The notes: generated by a model from the sequence alone, not told the origin. A stretch of DNA of 64,000 nt from Actinopolymorpha pittospori (GCF_014873875.1 NZ_JADBEM010000001.1:10408717-10472716); one strand, 5' to 3'; positions 16,953-25,087 are shown, numbered from the stretch's first letter. Translations and numbers: made by a program.

Positions 16953-17876
16953 TCAGGCGTCGGCACAGGCGACTCCGACCGCCCATCGCCGCGACAGGTG
17001 GTGGAGGTGGTCGAGCAGGCCCTGCCGTTCGGCCGGTTCGGCGAGCAGCAGGTGGGTCGGCCAGCCCAGCAGGAGCAGTCGGATCTCGGCGGCGAGGATC
17101 GCCCGCTCGAGCACGACGTCGGATCGGATCCCGCGGGCGCGGACGTAGGCGTCCAGCATCGCCTCCCGGGGCGGCCGCGCGCCGTCGAACTCCGCCCGCT
17201 GCCACAGCAGCGCGAGGTCCTCCGGACCGTGCCCGACACCGACCTCCTGCCAGTCCGCCCACACCAGGCCCTCCTGGTCGAGCAGCAGGTTTCCCGCGTG
17301 CCAGTCCCCGTGCAGCAGGCAGACCGGCAGCCCGGCGACCGCGGCGTCCAACTGCCCGAGCTGGTCCAGCAGCGGCCCGGCGATGCTGTCCAGACCCAGC
17401 TGACGCCAGGCGGTCAGGGCGGTGGCCGCCTCGGTGCGCGCGACCCGACGGGGCCGGTTCAGCCAGGAGTACCGATCATTGCCCACGGCGAGAGAGGGCT
17501 GGTGGAGGGCGCCGAGTTCCTCCGCCGCCGCGACCCACTCCCGCGGCGCCCACCGCTCCGCAGGAGGCGTCGGCTCGGCGGCGGACAACAGCAGACACGT
17601 CAGGTCGGCGGTGTCGGCCGCGGCCAGGAGTCGGGGCGTGCGGACCGGCAGCTGCGCCGCCAGCGCCTGGTAGAACCAGAACTCCCGGCGGGCCCGGTCG
17701 TTCAACACCGGTGTCGTGGTGACCTTGAGCACCGCGACGCGTCCGTCGCCGAACACCAGCCGGTGCACGCCGGCGCCGGACGCCGCGCCGGTGAGGCGTT
17801 GACGGTCACGCAGTGACTCTGGACCGTGCCGCATCACCCGAAGACACCGCGCGATGAGCTCCTCGTCATCGTGCAT
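16953..17876 (-). CDS. Aminoglycoside phosphotransferase (APH) family kinase
   Basis: This 307-residue small-molecule kinase of the APH/choline kinase fold has the catalytic loop LLHGDWHAGNLLL (Brenner motif) near residue 200 and the metal-binding WADWQEVGVGHGPEDLALL in place of the usual IDW. The N-lobe shows GDGRVAVLKVTT with the ATP-contacting lysine. The substrate may be an antibiotic, a sugar or an amine. Nothing in the context shows resistance. It is transcribed toward the ACBP gene with a 155-bp gap and is divergent from the MHS transporter cassette. Confidence 0.85.
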   Translation of the reverse strand: MHDDEELIARCLRVMRHGPESLRDRQRLTGAASGAGVHRLVFGDGRVAVLKVTTTPVLNDRARREFWFYQALAAQLPVRTPRLLAAADTADLTCLLLSAAEPTPPAERWAPREWVAAAEELGALHQPSLAVGNDRYSWLNRPRRVARTEAATALTAWRQLGLDSIAGPLLDQLGQLDAAVAGLPVCLLHGDWHAGNLLLDQEGLVWADWQEVGVGHGPEDLALLWQRAEFDGARPPREAMLDAYVRARGIRSDVVLERAILAAEIRLLLLGWPTHLLLAEPAERQGLLDHLHHLSRRWAVGVACADA

Positions 17877-18041
17877 CGAACCGATTCCCGCCCCGCGGAA
17901 TCACCGCGTTCGTCGTGCCGGACCGCCCATCGTTCCTGCCATCGGAGCGGATTGCACCCCAATATCCCCCGTGGAGCCCGTCGTAGTCAGTGACTTCTGC
18001 CGACTGATCATGTTCAGTCCGACATGCAGGACATGTTGCCT

Positions 18042-18053
18042 ACTGTTGACAGT
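18042..18053. promoter_or_regulatory. Candidate FCD/GntR operator upstream of the transporter
   Basis: ACTGTTGACAGT is a perfect inverted repeat with a 2-bp centre. It contains the GT-Nx-AC core typical of FadR-type GntR sites and embeds a possible -35 TTGACA at 18046-18051. It is 67 bp before the MHS transporter start. Confidence 0.45.
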
Positions 18054-18120
18054 TCTCAGAGGGCGGGGCAAGCTGGCGGCCCATCGAACCGGTTACGGGG
18101 CCCATCGATGAGGGCGGCCA

Positions 18121-19431
18121 TTGACGAACCCTTCGGCCCGGACGCACAACGCGGCCCAGCCACTGGCCCAGTTGTCACCAAAAGTGGTGGTTGCCGGCGC
18201 CGTCGGCTCGATCGTCGAGTACTACGACTTCGCTCTATACGGCTACGTCGCGACGATCCTGGCGGCGCAGTTCTTCGCCAGCGGCGACCCGACCGCGGCC
18301 CTCCTGAACACCCTCGCGACCTTCGCGCTCGCCTTCGTCCTGCGCCCGCTGGCCGGGATCCTGTTCGGCCACCTCGGGGACCGCTACGGCCGCAAGAACG
18401 CGCTCGCCGCCACGGTGTTGGTGATGGCGGTGGCCAGCGGCCTGATCGGCTTCCTCCCGACCTACGCCGCGATCGGTGTCGGCGCCAGCGCTCTGCTGGT
18501 CCTCGCGCGCTGCGTCCAGGGTGTCGCGGCCGGCGGTGAACTCGGTGGTGCGGCGTCCCTGGTCGCGGAGTACTCCCCCAACCATCGGCGCGGGGTGCTG
18601 TGCGCCACCACCCAGACGGGCGCGCTCACCGGAGCGCTCCTCGCGTCACTGCTGGTCAGCGCGCTGAACCAGCTTCTCGGTACGGCCACCATGGCGGACT
18701 GGGGCTGGCGGGTGCCGTTCCTGATCGCCATCCCGCTCGGCCTGGTCGGGCTGTGGATCCGGACCCGGCTCGCGGACTCACCGCACTTCGCCGAGCTCGA
18801 GCGCGGTGAGGAACAGGCCAAGGCCCCCGTCCTGGAGCTGTTCCGGAACCACCGGAGCGGCCTGGCGAAGACGATCGGGCTGTCGATCCTGCTGTTCGCC
18901 GGTTATTACGTCGCCTACGTCTACGTCAACATCCACCTGCAGAAAGTGGTCGGCGTCGACCCGCGGCTGGCGTTCTGGTCGACCACCCTGACCCTCGCGG
19001 TCTCCGTCGCGGCCACGCCGTTGTTCGGGAGGTTGTCAGACCGGGTGGGCCGCAAGCCGGTCTTCGTCGGAGCGAGCGTCGCGGCCGGGATCCTCGCCCT
19101 CCCGTGCTTCGTGCTGCTGAACCAGGGCGGCGCGATCGCGGTGGCCTCCCACGTGGTGCTCGGGATCACCGACTCGGCGCTGATGGGCGTGGCGTTGGCG
19201 GCGTTCGCGGAGATGTTCCCGACCCGGGTCCGCTACACCGGCGTCGCGCTCGGCTTCAACGTCGGTGCCGCGCTGGCCGGCGGGACCGCCCCCTACGTCT
19301 CCACCTGGCTCGTCAACACCACCGGCTCGGCGCTGTCGCCGGCGTACTTTCTCATCTGCACCGCGGCGGTCACCCTGCTGACCGCCCTGAAGCTCAGGGA
19401 GACTGCGGGAAGTGCACTGCGCGACGTCTGA
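18121..19431 (+). CDS. MFS transporter, metabolite:H+ symporter (MHS) type
   Basis: This 436-residue proton symporter belongs to the group that carries organic acids such as citrate, alpha-ketoglutarate, shikimate or proline/betaine. Marks are GSIVEYYDFALYGYVATILA in helix 1, LRPLAGILFGHLGDRYGRKNAL and RCVQGVAAGGELGGAASLVAEY, all diagnostic of MHS. The chosen start is TTG; a GAGGGCGG lies about 5-10 nt upstream. The FCD regulator begins 9 bp after its stop and an isocitrate-lyase-family enzyme follows, so the cassette looks like uptake and cleavage of a C4-C7 organic acid. Confidence 0.9.
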   Translation: MTNPSARTHNAAQPLAQLSPKVVVAGAVGSIVEYYDFALYGYVATILAAQFFASGDPTAALLNTLATFALAFVLRPLAGILFGHLGDRYGRKNALAATVLVMAVASGLIGFLPTYAAIGVGASALLVLARCVQGVAAGGELGGAASLVAEYSPNHRRGVLCATTQTGALTGALLASLLVSALNQLLGTATMADWGWRVPFLIAIPLGLVGLWIRTRLADSPHFAELERGEEQAKAPVLELFRNHRSGLAKTIGLSILLFAGYYVAYVYVNIHLQKVVGVDPRLAFWSTTLTLAVSVAATPLFGRLSDRVGRKPVFVGASVAAGILALPCFVLLNQGGAIAVASHVVLGITDSALMGVALAAFAEMFPTRVRYTGVALGFNVGAALAGGTAPYVSTWLVNTTGSALSPAYFLICTAAVTLLTALKLRETAGSALRDV

Positions 19432-19440
19432 GGAGGAAGA

Positions 19441-20136
19441 GTGAGTTCAGTCGACATCTCTCGCCGGCTGGAGCGGAACGGCACGTTCTCCCGGCGTACC
19501 GAGGCGGTCATCCGGGAGATGATCCTGGACGGCAGCCTCGCTCCGGGCGACCGGATCAACGAGGTGGAGCTGGCCGGCGAGCTCGGCATCAGCCGTGGGC
19601 CGCTGCGGGAGGCCATCCAGCGGCTGGCGGGCGAGGGGCTGTTGACGGTGATCAGCCACCGCGGCGCGTTCGTGCGCACCTTCGAGCCGCGCGAGATCGT
19701 CGAACTCTACGAGCTGCGGGCCGCGCTGGAGCTGCACGCCATCCGGCTGCTGGCCGAACGCGCGAGCGACGACGGCCGCACCGACGTCGATGCGGTGCTG
19801 GCCGGGGCGCGAGACGGGATGGCCACCCCGAACGGACACGCGTACCCCGCCGAGCCCGACTTCCACCAGCGCCTGGTCATGCTGGTCGACAATCAGGCGT
19901 TGCTGCGGTCCTGGCTGGAGGTGCACCGCCAGCTCTCCCTCGTACGAACCCGGTCCGGCCAGGAGCCGCTGCGGGACCGCGCGACCGTCCTCGAACACGA
20001 CGAGATCCTGGCCGCGCTGAGCAAACGCGACGCCGAGCGTGCGGTGGCGCTGATGCGGGCCCACCTGACCTGTGCCATGCACCACGCCCTTGCCGTGCTC
20101 GGGCTTACCGACGAGCGGCCCACCACCCAGGAGTAG
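19441..20136 (+). CDS. GntR family regulator with FCD ligand domain
   Basis: This 231-residue regulator starts at GTG with GAGGAAGA upstream. The winged helix spans about residues 15-80 (LAPGDRINEVELAGELGISRG, GPLREAIQRLAGEGLL). The FCD domain follows, with EPREIVELYELRAALELHAI, metal-ligand positions in DFHQRLV and EHDEILAALSKRDAERAVALM, and a final HLTCAMHHAL. FCD regulators bind carboxylic acids, often through a metal. It lies between the transporter and the lyase-family enzyme and probably senses their substrate. The inverted repeat upstream of the transporter is a likely target. Confidence 0.92.
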   Translation: MSSVDISRRLERNGTFSRRTEAVIREMILDGSLAPGDRINEVELAGELGISRGPLREAIQRLAGEGLLTVISHRGAFVRTFEPREIVELYELRAALELHAIRLLAERASDDGRTDVDAVLAGARDGMATPNGHAYPAEPDFHQRLVMLVDNQALLRSWLEVHRQLSLVRTRSGQEPLRDRATVLEHDEILAALSKRDAERAVALMRAHLTCAMHHALAVLGLTDERPTTQE

Positions 20137-20141
20137 CTCCC

Positions 20142-21071
20142 TTGTCCCCCGCGTCTCCTCCCTCCCGCGCACCCACCACCCGGCTCCGCCGTCGCCTCGC
20201 CACCGGGAGTCCCCCGCTCCTCCTTCCGGGCGCGCCGAACGCGCTCACGGCACGGGTGATCGAGGAGAGCGGCTTCGAGGCCGTCTACGTCTCCGGCGCG
20301 GGAGTGACCAACACCTTCCTCGGGTCACCCGACCTCGGGCTGCTGACCCTCGACGAGCTCGTCGCCCACGCCGCCGCGATGAGGGACGCCGTGGAACTGC
20401 CGTTGGTCGTCGACGCCGACACCGGCTTCGGCAACGCCATCAACGTGCGGCGCACCGTACGACGGCTCGAACGCGCGGGTGCCGCCGCGATCCAGATCGA
20501 GGACCAGGTGAACCCGAAGAAGTGCGGCCACTTCGCGGGCAAGGAGGTGATCGCCGCGGCGGAGATGGTCGGGAAGGTCGCCGCCGCCGTCGACGCGCGG
20601 ACCGACGACGATCTGCTGATCATCGCCAGGACCGACGCCCGTGCCACCGACGGACTCGACGAGGCGTGCGAGCGCGCCAACGCCTACCTCGCGGCGGGCG
20701 CCGACATCGCCTTCGTGGAGGCGCCACGCAGCATCGAGGAGATGCGGCAGGTCACCGCCCGGGTACCCGGTCTGCACGTGGCGAACATGGTCGAGGGCGG
20801 ACTCACACCACTGCAGCCGCTGGGGACGCTGCGGGATCTGGGCTTCGCCATCGCGCTGTACGCCAACACCGCCATGCGCGGCGCCATCCTCGGGATGCGA
20901 GACGTACTGCTCCACCTCGGTGAGCACGGCGACACCCTCGCCGCGGGCGAGCTGATGGTCACCTGGGAGGAACGGCAGGCCCTGGTCCGCAAGCCGTACT
21001 TCGACGAACTCGACCAGCGCTACGCCGGCGACACCCAGGGGCCGACGCCGCCGATGCGCTCGACGGAGTAG
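20142..21071 (+). CDS. Isocitrate lyase/PEP mutase superfamily protein (methylisocitrate-lyase-like)
   Basis: This 309-residue enzyme is a predicted Mg-dependent C-C lyase or oxaloacetate-decarboxylase-like member of the superfamily. The loop PLVVDADTGFGNA holds the Mg-binding aspartates and IQIEDQVNPKKCGHFAGK carries the KKCGH motif with the catalytic cysteine, as in methylisocitrate lyases. LLIIARTDAR and FVEAPRSIEEMRQV follow. The start is TTG with AGGAG 8 nt upstream; no ATG is in reach. It begins 5 bp after the regulator stop. Candidate substrates are 2-methylisocitrate, dimethylmalate or a similar hydroxy-acid. Its 3' end overlaps the convergent PPOX gene by 52 bp. Confidence 0.88.
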   Translation: MSPASPPSRAPTTRLRRRLATGSPPLLLPGAPNALTARVIEESGFEAVYVSGAGVTNTFLGSPDLGLLTLDELVAHAAAMRDAVELPLVVDADTGFGNAINVRRTVRRLERAGAAAIQIEDQVNPKKCGHFAGKEVIAAAEMVGKVAAAVDARTDDDLLIIARTDARATDGLDEACERANAYLAAGADIAFVEAPRSIEEMRQVTARVPGLHVANMVEGGLTPLQPLGTLRDLGFAIALYANTAMRGAILGMRDVLLHLGEHGDTLAAGELMVTWEERQALVRKPYFDELDQRYAGDTQGPTPPMRSTE

Positions 21072-21442
21072 CGAATGATGAAGCCAGGACCCTTCGGCGC
21101 CGGGAACTCCGCGTCCGGGCCGATGTAGACCTTCGCCAGGCCGTTGAGCAGATCCCAGGCCTGCTCGCTCGGCTCGATGCTCGCCCGCGCCCGCACGACG
21201 GCGTACGGGTTCATGAACACGCCAGGCTCCCGCGGCGCGTCGAAGGACAACACGACCCGCGGGTCACGGTCGATGTTGCGCAGCTTCGCGTACCACCCCA
21301 TGTGAGCGCTGACGAGATCGTCGCCGTCCACCGCGATCCACATGACGGTCACCTGCGGGCTTCCGTCGGCGTTGATCGTGGTCAGGTGAGCCATCGGGCC
21401 GGACGCGACCAGCTCCTCGAGTTCACGCGGAAGACGGGTCAT
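21020..21442 (-). CDS. PPOX-class F420-dependent oxidoreductase, pyridoxamine phosphate oxidase fold
   Basis: This 140-residue split beta-barrel protein is of the type that binds F420 or a flavin in actinobacteria. Visible are the N-terminal RELEELVASGPMAHLTTINADG, SPQVTVMWIAVDGDDLVSAHM and KLRNIDRDPRVVLSFDAP, all typical. The reaction is unknown. The ATG overlaps the TGA of a small upstream reading frame as ATGA, and no clear ribosome site precedes it, so translation may be coupled to that frame. The C-terminus overlaps the convergent lyase-family gene. Confidence 0.85.
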   Translation of the reverse strand: MTRLPRELEELVASGPMAHLTTINADGSPQVTVMWIAVDGDDLVSAHMGWYAKLRNIDRDPRVVLSFDAPREPGVFMNPYAVVRARASIEPSEQAWDLLNGLAKVYIGPDAEFPAPKGPGFIIRYSVERIGGVGPWVSPA

Positions 21443-21597
21443 GGCCTGATCACTTCTCTCACGCCCTTCACCGTACCCGAGCGTGTCGACCCGACCTGCC
21501 TCACCGCGAGCAGGCCTCCCACCAGCACCGCGAGGACCCCCAGGACGAGGCAGCCGAGCCCACCGGTCAGGAGCACACTGAGCGGCCAACTGGTCAT
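21439..21597 (-). CDS. Predicted small single-pass membrane protein
   Basis: This 52-residue frame has one hydrophobic segment (about residues 7-29, LSVLLTGGLGCLVLGVLAVL) followed by a basic tail RQVGSTRSGTVKGVREVIRP. Its stop overlaps the PPOX start as ATGA, and it is divergent from padR across a promoter-bearing gap. Support comes from the membrane segment and the coupling. No family was recognised and the ribosome site is weak, so it may be a chance frame. Confidence 0.4.
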   Translation of the reverse strand: MTSWPLSVLLTGGLGCLVLGVLAVLVGGLLAVRQVGSTRSGTVKGVREVIRP

Positions 21598-21640
21598 CTC
21601 GGTGTCGAACACCCCGTCGGCCGAGCGGGCTCTTGGCCTC

Positions 21641-21669
21641 TTGTCACGGCATACTCGCGTACGTATGCT
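21641..21669 (+). promoter_or_regulatory. padR promoter with embedded operator
   Basis: The -35 TTGTCA (21641-21646) and -10 TATGCT (21664-21669) are separated by exactly 17 bp. The inverted repeat GCATACTCGCGTACGTATGC (arms GCATAC and GTATGC, 21649-21668) fills the spacer and -10. Just downstream lies CTCGT-GG-ACGAG. A PadR dimer bound here would block RNA polymerase, so autorepression is likely. Confidence 0.65.
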
Positions 21670-21700
21670 CGTGGACGAGTAATTGGGAGAGGTGACCTCC

Positions 21701-22348
21701 ATGGCAAAGCGTCGAAGGGTCGGCAACATCCTGGCTCTCGCCGTGCTCGCCACGCTCGTCCAGCGACCGATGCACCCCTACGAGATGGCCTCCCTGCTCC
21801 GCGCCCGCGGCAAGGAGCAGGACATGCGGATCAAGTGGGGCTCGCTCTACACGGTGGTGGGGAACCTCGAGAAGCACGGCCTCGTCGAGGCCACCGAGAG
21901 TGTGCGGCAGGGCGGCCGCCCGGAGCGGACGATCTACCGGATCACCGACGCCGGGCGGGAGGAGCTCCTCGACTGGACGCGGGAGTTGATCTCCACGCCC
22001 GAACGCGAGTTCCCGCGGTTCGAGGCCGGCCTGTCCGTGCTCGGCGTCCTCCCGCCGGAGGAGGCGATCGACCTGCTCCGGCAACGATTGGGCCTGCTGG
22101 AGCAGGAACTCCACCGCGATCGGGACGCGCTCGCGGAGCATGGCAAGGACGTGCCCCGGCTGTTCCTGGTCGAGATGGAGTACGACCTCGCGGTCCGCGC
22201 CGCCGAGGCCACCTGGACCCGCTCGCTGCTCGACGAACTCACCAGCGGATCCTTCCCGGACCTCGACGTGTGGCGGGCCTGGCACGAGACGGGCGAGGTA
22301 CCCCCTGAGATGGCCGAGCTCGCCGACAGGGGCCGACCCCAGGACTGA
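21701..22348 (+). CDS. PadR family transcriptional regulator
   Basis: This 215-residue protein has the PadR winged helix at the N-terminus (NILALAVLATLVQRPMHPYEM, then RIKWGSLYTVVGNLEKHGLVEA and GGRPERTIYRITDAGREEL). A longer helical C-terminal domain for dimerisation follows (about residues 95-200), as in subfamily-2/PF10400 members. GAGAGG lies upstream of the ATG. The promoter carries a matching inverted repeat. A methyltransferase gene lies 229 bp downstream in the same direction behind a strong hairpin, so it may be a target rather than an operon partner. Confidence 0.93.
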   Translation: MAKRRRVGNILALAVLATLVQRPMHPYEMASLLRARGKEQDMRIKWGSLYTVVGNLEKHGLVEATESVRQGGRPERTIYRITDAGREELLDWTRELISTPEREFPRFEAGLSVLGVLPPEEAIDLLRQRLGLLEQELHRDRDALAEHGKDVPRLFLVEMEYDLAVRAAEATWTRSLLDELTSGSFPDLDVWRAWHETGEVPPEMAELADRGRPQD

Positions 22349-22390
22349 CCACCGAAGGGCCTGACCACCAAAGGACCCTGAACGCCAAAA

Positions 22391-22431
22391 AGGACCCTGA
22401 CGCGGTGCGGCAACACCGCGGCCAGGGCCCT
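22391..22431 (+). terminator. Extended hairpin downstream of padR
   Basis: The inner stem CGCGGTG (22401-22407) pairs with CACCGCG (22414-22420). The outer arms AGGACCCTG and CAGGGCCCT pair with one mismatch. It is a probable terminator of padR. The stretch before it repeats GACCACC(G/A)AAGG. Confidence 0.6.
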
Positions 22432-22523
22432 CGAACCTCGAACCGGAATCCGCGCAGCGGACCCAGCCACAAGGTGGCAACCGCAAGACTAGCTGGGCAT
22501 CGTCTCCGCGCCGGTTCGGACAT

Positions 22524-22563
22524 CCGTGATCCATGGACACCCGTGATCCACACCTGTGATCCA
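22524..22563. repeat. Three direct repeats upstream of the methyltransferase
   Basis: CCGTGATCCA occurs at 22524-22533 and 22541-22550 and CTGTGATCCA at 22554-22563. The last ends 14 bp before the methyltransferase ATG, overlapping the leader. They could be a regulator-binding array or a local duplication. Confidence 0.5.
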
Positions 22564-22577
22564 CACCGGAGGAACCC

Positions 22578-23255
22578 ATGAACGCCGTACGTGAGAAGCG
22601 GTTCAGGATGCTCGCGATGGAAGGGCCGATAGCCCGGTGGTACGCCCAGCAACGTGGCTCGAAGAGCCAGCTCCAGCAGTACCACGACCAGGCCGCCCAG
22701 CTCACCGCCGACCTACCGAGCGGGTCCGACGTACTGGAGGTCGCGCCGGGGCCGGGATACCTGTCCATCGAGATCGCGCGGCTGCGCCGGTTCCAGGTCA
22801 CCGGACTGGACATCAGCCGCTCCTTCGTGGAGATCGCCGACGAGAGCGCGCGTCAGGCCGGTGTGCGCGTCGACTTCCGGCACGGCAACGTCGAGCGCAT
22901 GCCCTTCGACGCCGACTCCTTCGACCTGATCGTCTGCCAGGCCGCGTTCAAGAACTTCCAGCAGCCGGTGGTCGCGCTCGACGAGATGTACCGCGTCCTT
23001 CGCCCTGGTGGAACCGCCGTGATCCACGACATGAGTCGCGACGCCTCGGGCGGCGACATCGAGGAGGAGGTACGCCGGATGAGGCTCAGCCACGTCAACG
23101 CCTTCATGGCGAAGTCGGCACTGACGATGCTCCGGCTCCGCGCCGCCACGAACGCGCAGTTCGAACGTCTCGCCGCGCAGAGCAGGTTCCGAACCTGCGC
23201 GGTCCGCTCCGAGGGGATCCTCATGGACGTGCGATTGACCAAGCCCGCGGGCTGA
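22578..23255 (+). CDS. Class I SAM-dependent methyltransferase
   Basis: This 225-residue Rossmann methyltransferase has motif I VLEVAPGPGYLSIEIARL (about residues 52-69), GLDIS as the acidic end of strand 2, VDFRHGNVERMPFDADSFDLIVCQAAF as motifs II/III, and VLRPGGTAVIHDMSRDASGGD as the post-motif. The protein resembles UbiE/menaquinone-type and small-molecule methyltransferases. The substrate is unknown. GGAGGAA precedes the ATG by 6 nt. The gene follows padR and may be its target; it converges on a decayed phosphatase gene. Confidence 0.92.
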   Translation: MNAVREKRFRMLAMEGPIARWYAQQRGSKSQLQQYHDQAAQLTADLPSGSDVLEVAPGPGYLSIEIARLRRFQVTGLDISRSFVEIADESARQAGVRVDFRHGNVERMPFDADSFDLIVCQAAFKNFQQPVVALDEMYRVLRPGGTAVIHDMSRDASGGDIEEEVRRMRLSHVNAFMAKSALTMLRLRAATNAQFERLAAQSRFRTCAVRSEGILMDVRLTKPAG

Positions 23256-23282
23256 GGAAGGCCGTTCGGCGTCAGGGGCACA

Positions 23283-23678
23283 TCAGGTCACCAGAGACCG
23301 CGACCGCAGCGCGCCCGCGCTCTCCCACGCGTGCGGGAGGAGATGGGCGTGGTCGTTGATGCGGTTGAGGCGGGCCTTTATGTCGCCGCCGTCAGGAAGC
23401 CAGCCGTCCGTGACCCACTCGGTGATCCCCGTCTTCGTCCACTCGGGATAGACGACAGGGCGTGGAACGGAAGGCTGAGGAACGCCCACAGGCTGGCGCG
23501 GAGCGGCACGGTGTGCGTGACGATCACGACGGTCCCGCCCTCGCTGTCGAGCACGGTCTCGATCAGGGCACGGGTGGCGCGTTCGACGGCTTCGCGATAC
23601 GACTCACCGCCCGGCGACTTGGGTGCGTACGGCGTCCAGTTGGCCAACCGGTCCAGGGCGAGCGTGTTCAGCCAGTCC
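23283..23678 (-). pseudogene. Histidine phosphatase remnant cut by an IS605-like element
   Basis: Only the C-terminal half of a phosphoglycerate-mutase-like phosphatase remains. One frame holds DRLANWTPYAPKSPGGESYR, RALIETVLDSEGGTVVIVTH (the second catalytic His) and LRASLWAFLSLPFHALS. The expected end (VVYPEWTKTGITEWVTDGWL onward) is in the next frame from about 23460, which a single added base would restore. The N-terminal half with the RHG motif is absent; the homology stops at about 23679, where transposase sequence begins. It is therefore broken twice. Confidence 0.85.
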
Positions 23679-23906
23679 CGGATAGTGGAGGAGCAGGTGG
23701 ACGTGGTCGGTGTCGCCGTTGAACTCCCGCAACTCCGCTCCGAAGTCGGTGCACACGTCCCGCATGACTTCCTCGCAGCGTCGAAGGATGTCGTCGGTGA
23801 ACGGTCCGCGCCGGTACTTCGGAGTGAAGACCAAGTGTGCATGGAGGGTGGAGACGACCGTGCGACCCCTGCGGACATCGGGGTTTGGCTCCCATCGTGG
23901 TGACAT
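23679..23906 (-). pseudogene. tnpA: IS200/IS605 TnpA (Y1 transposase), 3' truncated
   Basis: About 76 residues remain of a protein that is normally 130-150. The frame keeps VVSTLHAHLVFTPKYRRGPF, the HUH motif DTDHVHLLLHYP with both histidines, and then passes into unrelated sequence. The part with the catalytic tyrosine is gone, so single-strand cleavage is impossible. The frame ends out of register at 23604 after crossing into the phosphatase remnant. ATG at 23904-23906. Confidence 0.9.
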
Positions 23907-23923
23907 AGACAAACGATAGGATC

Positions 23924-25087
23924 ATGTCCGTGGAGATCGTCGTGCAGGTGAAGCTGATACCGGAGGCCGACCAGGCCGCCGCGTTGTCGGCGACTCTGCA
24001 CACGGTCAACGAGGCCGCGAACTGGGTGTCTTCGGTGGCGTTGGAGCGTGGTGTTCCGCGTGAGTACGAACTGCGCAAGCACACCTATGCGCAGCTGAGG
24101 TCGTGGGGGCTGGGTGCCCAAGCCGCCCAGCACGTGATCAAGAAGGTCCGTGACGCCTACACGGCGCTCAACGCCAACGTCAAGGCCGGGCACCTCGGTA
24201 AGCCCGGATCGAAGCGAGGTCGAAAGGCCGAGACGAAGCCGATCGTGTTCCGCCCCGAGGCGGCCCAGCCATACGACGACCGCTGCCTTTCCTGGCAGTA
24301 CGACACGCAGACGGTGTCCATCTGGACTACCGCAGGCCGGTTGAAGAACGTGCGGTTCGCGTGTTCTGCGGGCGCGCTCAAGACACTGCGGGAGCACCGG
24401 CAGGGCGAGTCCGACCTGATCGAAGGGGACGGCGTCTTCTACCTGTACGCCACCTGCAAGGTTCCCGAGGCCGAGCAGTACGAGCCCAACGGCTTCATCG
24501 GCGTGGATCTCGGCGTCGTCAACATCGCCACCACCTCCACCGGCTACAAGGCTGCCGGGCGCGGCCTGAACCGGCACCGCAAGCGGCAGCTCGACCTGCG
24601 CCGCAAGCTGCAGCGCAAGGGCACCAAGTCCGCCAAGCGCCTCCTCAAGAAGCGCAACCGGCGCGAACAGCGCCACGTCGCCAACACCAACCACATCATC
24701 TCCAAGACGATCGTGATCGAGGCTGAACGCACCTCAGCCGGGATCTCCCTGGAAGAACTCAAGGGAATCCGGCAGAGGGTACGGCTCCGCAAGCCCCAAC
24801 GGGTCGCACTCCACTCTTGGACCTTCGCCCAACTCGGAGACTTCATCGTCTACAAAGCCCGCAGGGCCGGCGTGCCCGTGGTCTTCGTCGATCCCGCCTA
24901 CACCTCTCAGCAGTGCTCGGAGTGCGGCCACGTCGACAAGCGCAACCGTGTCGACCAGGGGCTTTTCATCTGCCGGAACTGCGGGGTCGTTGCCCACGCC
25001 GACCGGAACGCTTCCCACAACATCGCCCGCAAGGGCGAGGCTGTGTGGACTGCGGGGCGTGAGTCACGCGTCCCTGCCACCCCATAA
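23924..25087 (+). CDS. tnpB: IS605 family RNA-guided nuclease TnpB
   Basis: This is a 387-residue TnpB, an RNA-guided DNA endonuclease related to Cas12. The RuvC-like catalytic set is intact: Asp195 in FIGVDLGVVN, Glu277 in ISLEELKGIR, and Asp360 in AHADRNASHN. The zinc ribbon has Cys331/Cys334 (CSEC) and Cys350/Cys353 (CRNC). The N-terminal OrfB helix-turn-helix region spans about residues 10-90. The length is in the family's usual 370-420. The guide RNA of such proteins comes from the 3' end of the gene and the element's right end. With TnpA broken, any activity would be that of a stranded nuclease. Confidence 0.93.
   Translation: MSVEIVVQVKLIPEADQAAALSATLHTVNEAANWVSSVALERGVPREYELRKHTYAQLRSWGLGAQAAQHVIKKVRDAYTALNANVKAGHLGKPGSKRGRKAETKPIVFRPEAAQPYDDRCLSWQYDTQTVSIWTTAGRLKNVRFACSAGALKTLREHRQGESDLIEGDGVFYLYATCKVPEAEQYEPNGFIGVDLGVVNIATTSTGYKAAGRGLNRHRKRQLDLRRKLQRKGTKSAKRLLKKRNRREQRHVANTNHIISKTIVIEAERTSAGISLEELKGIRQRVRLRKPQRVALHSWTFAQLGDFIVYKARRAGVPVVFVDPAYTSQQCSECGHVDKRNRVDQGLFICRNCGVVAHADRNASHNIARKGEAVWTAGRESRVPATP

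Noticed and set aside
16953..17876. Calling the APH-type protein an aminoglycoside resistance gene
   Set aside because: The fold family includes many metabolic kinases, the metal motif is variant (WADWQEVG), and there is no resistance context.
22391..22431. The padR/methyltransferase gap hairpin as a riboswitch
   Set aside because: It is a simple stem with a 6-nt loop right after a stop codon and lacks conserved aptamer segments, so a terminator is the simpler reading.
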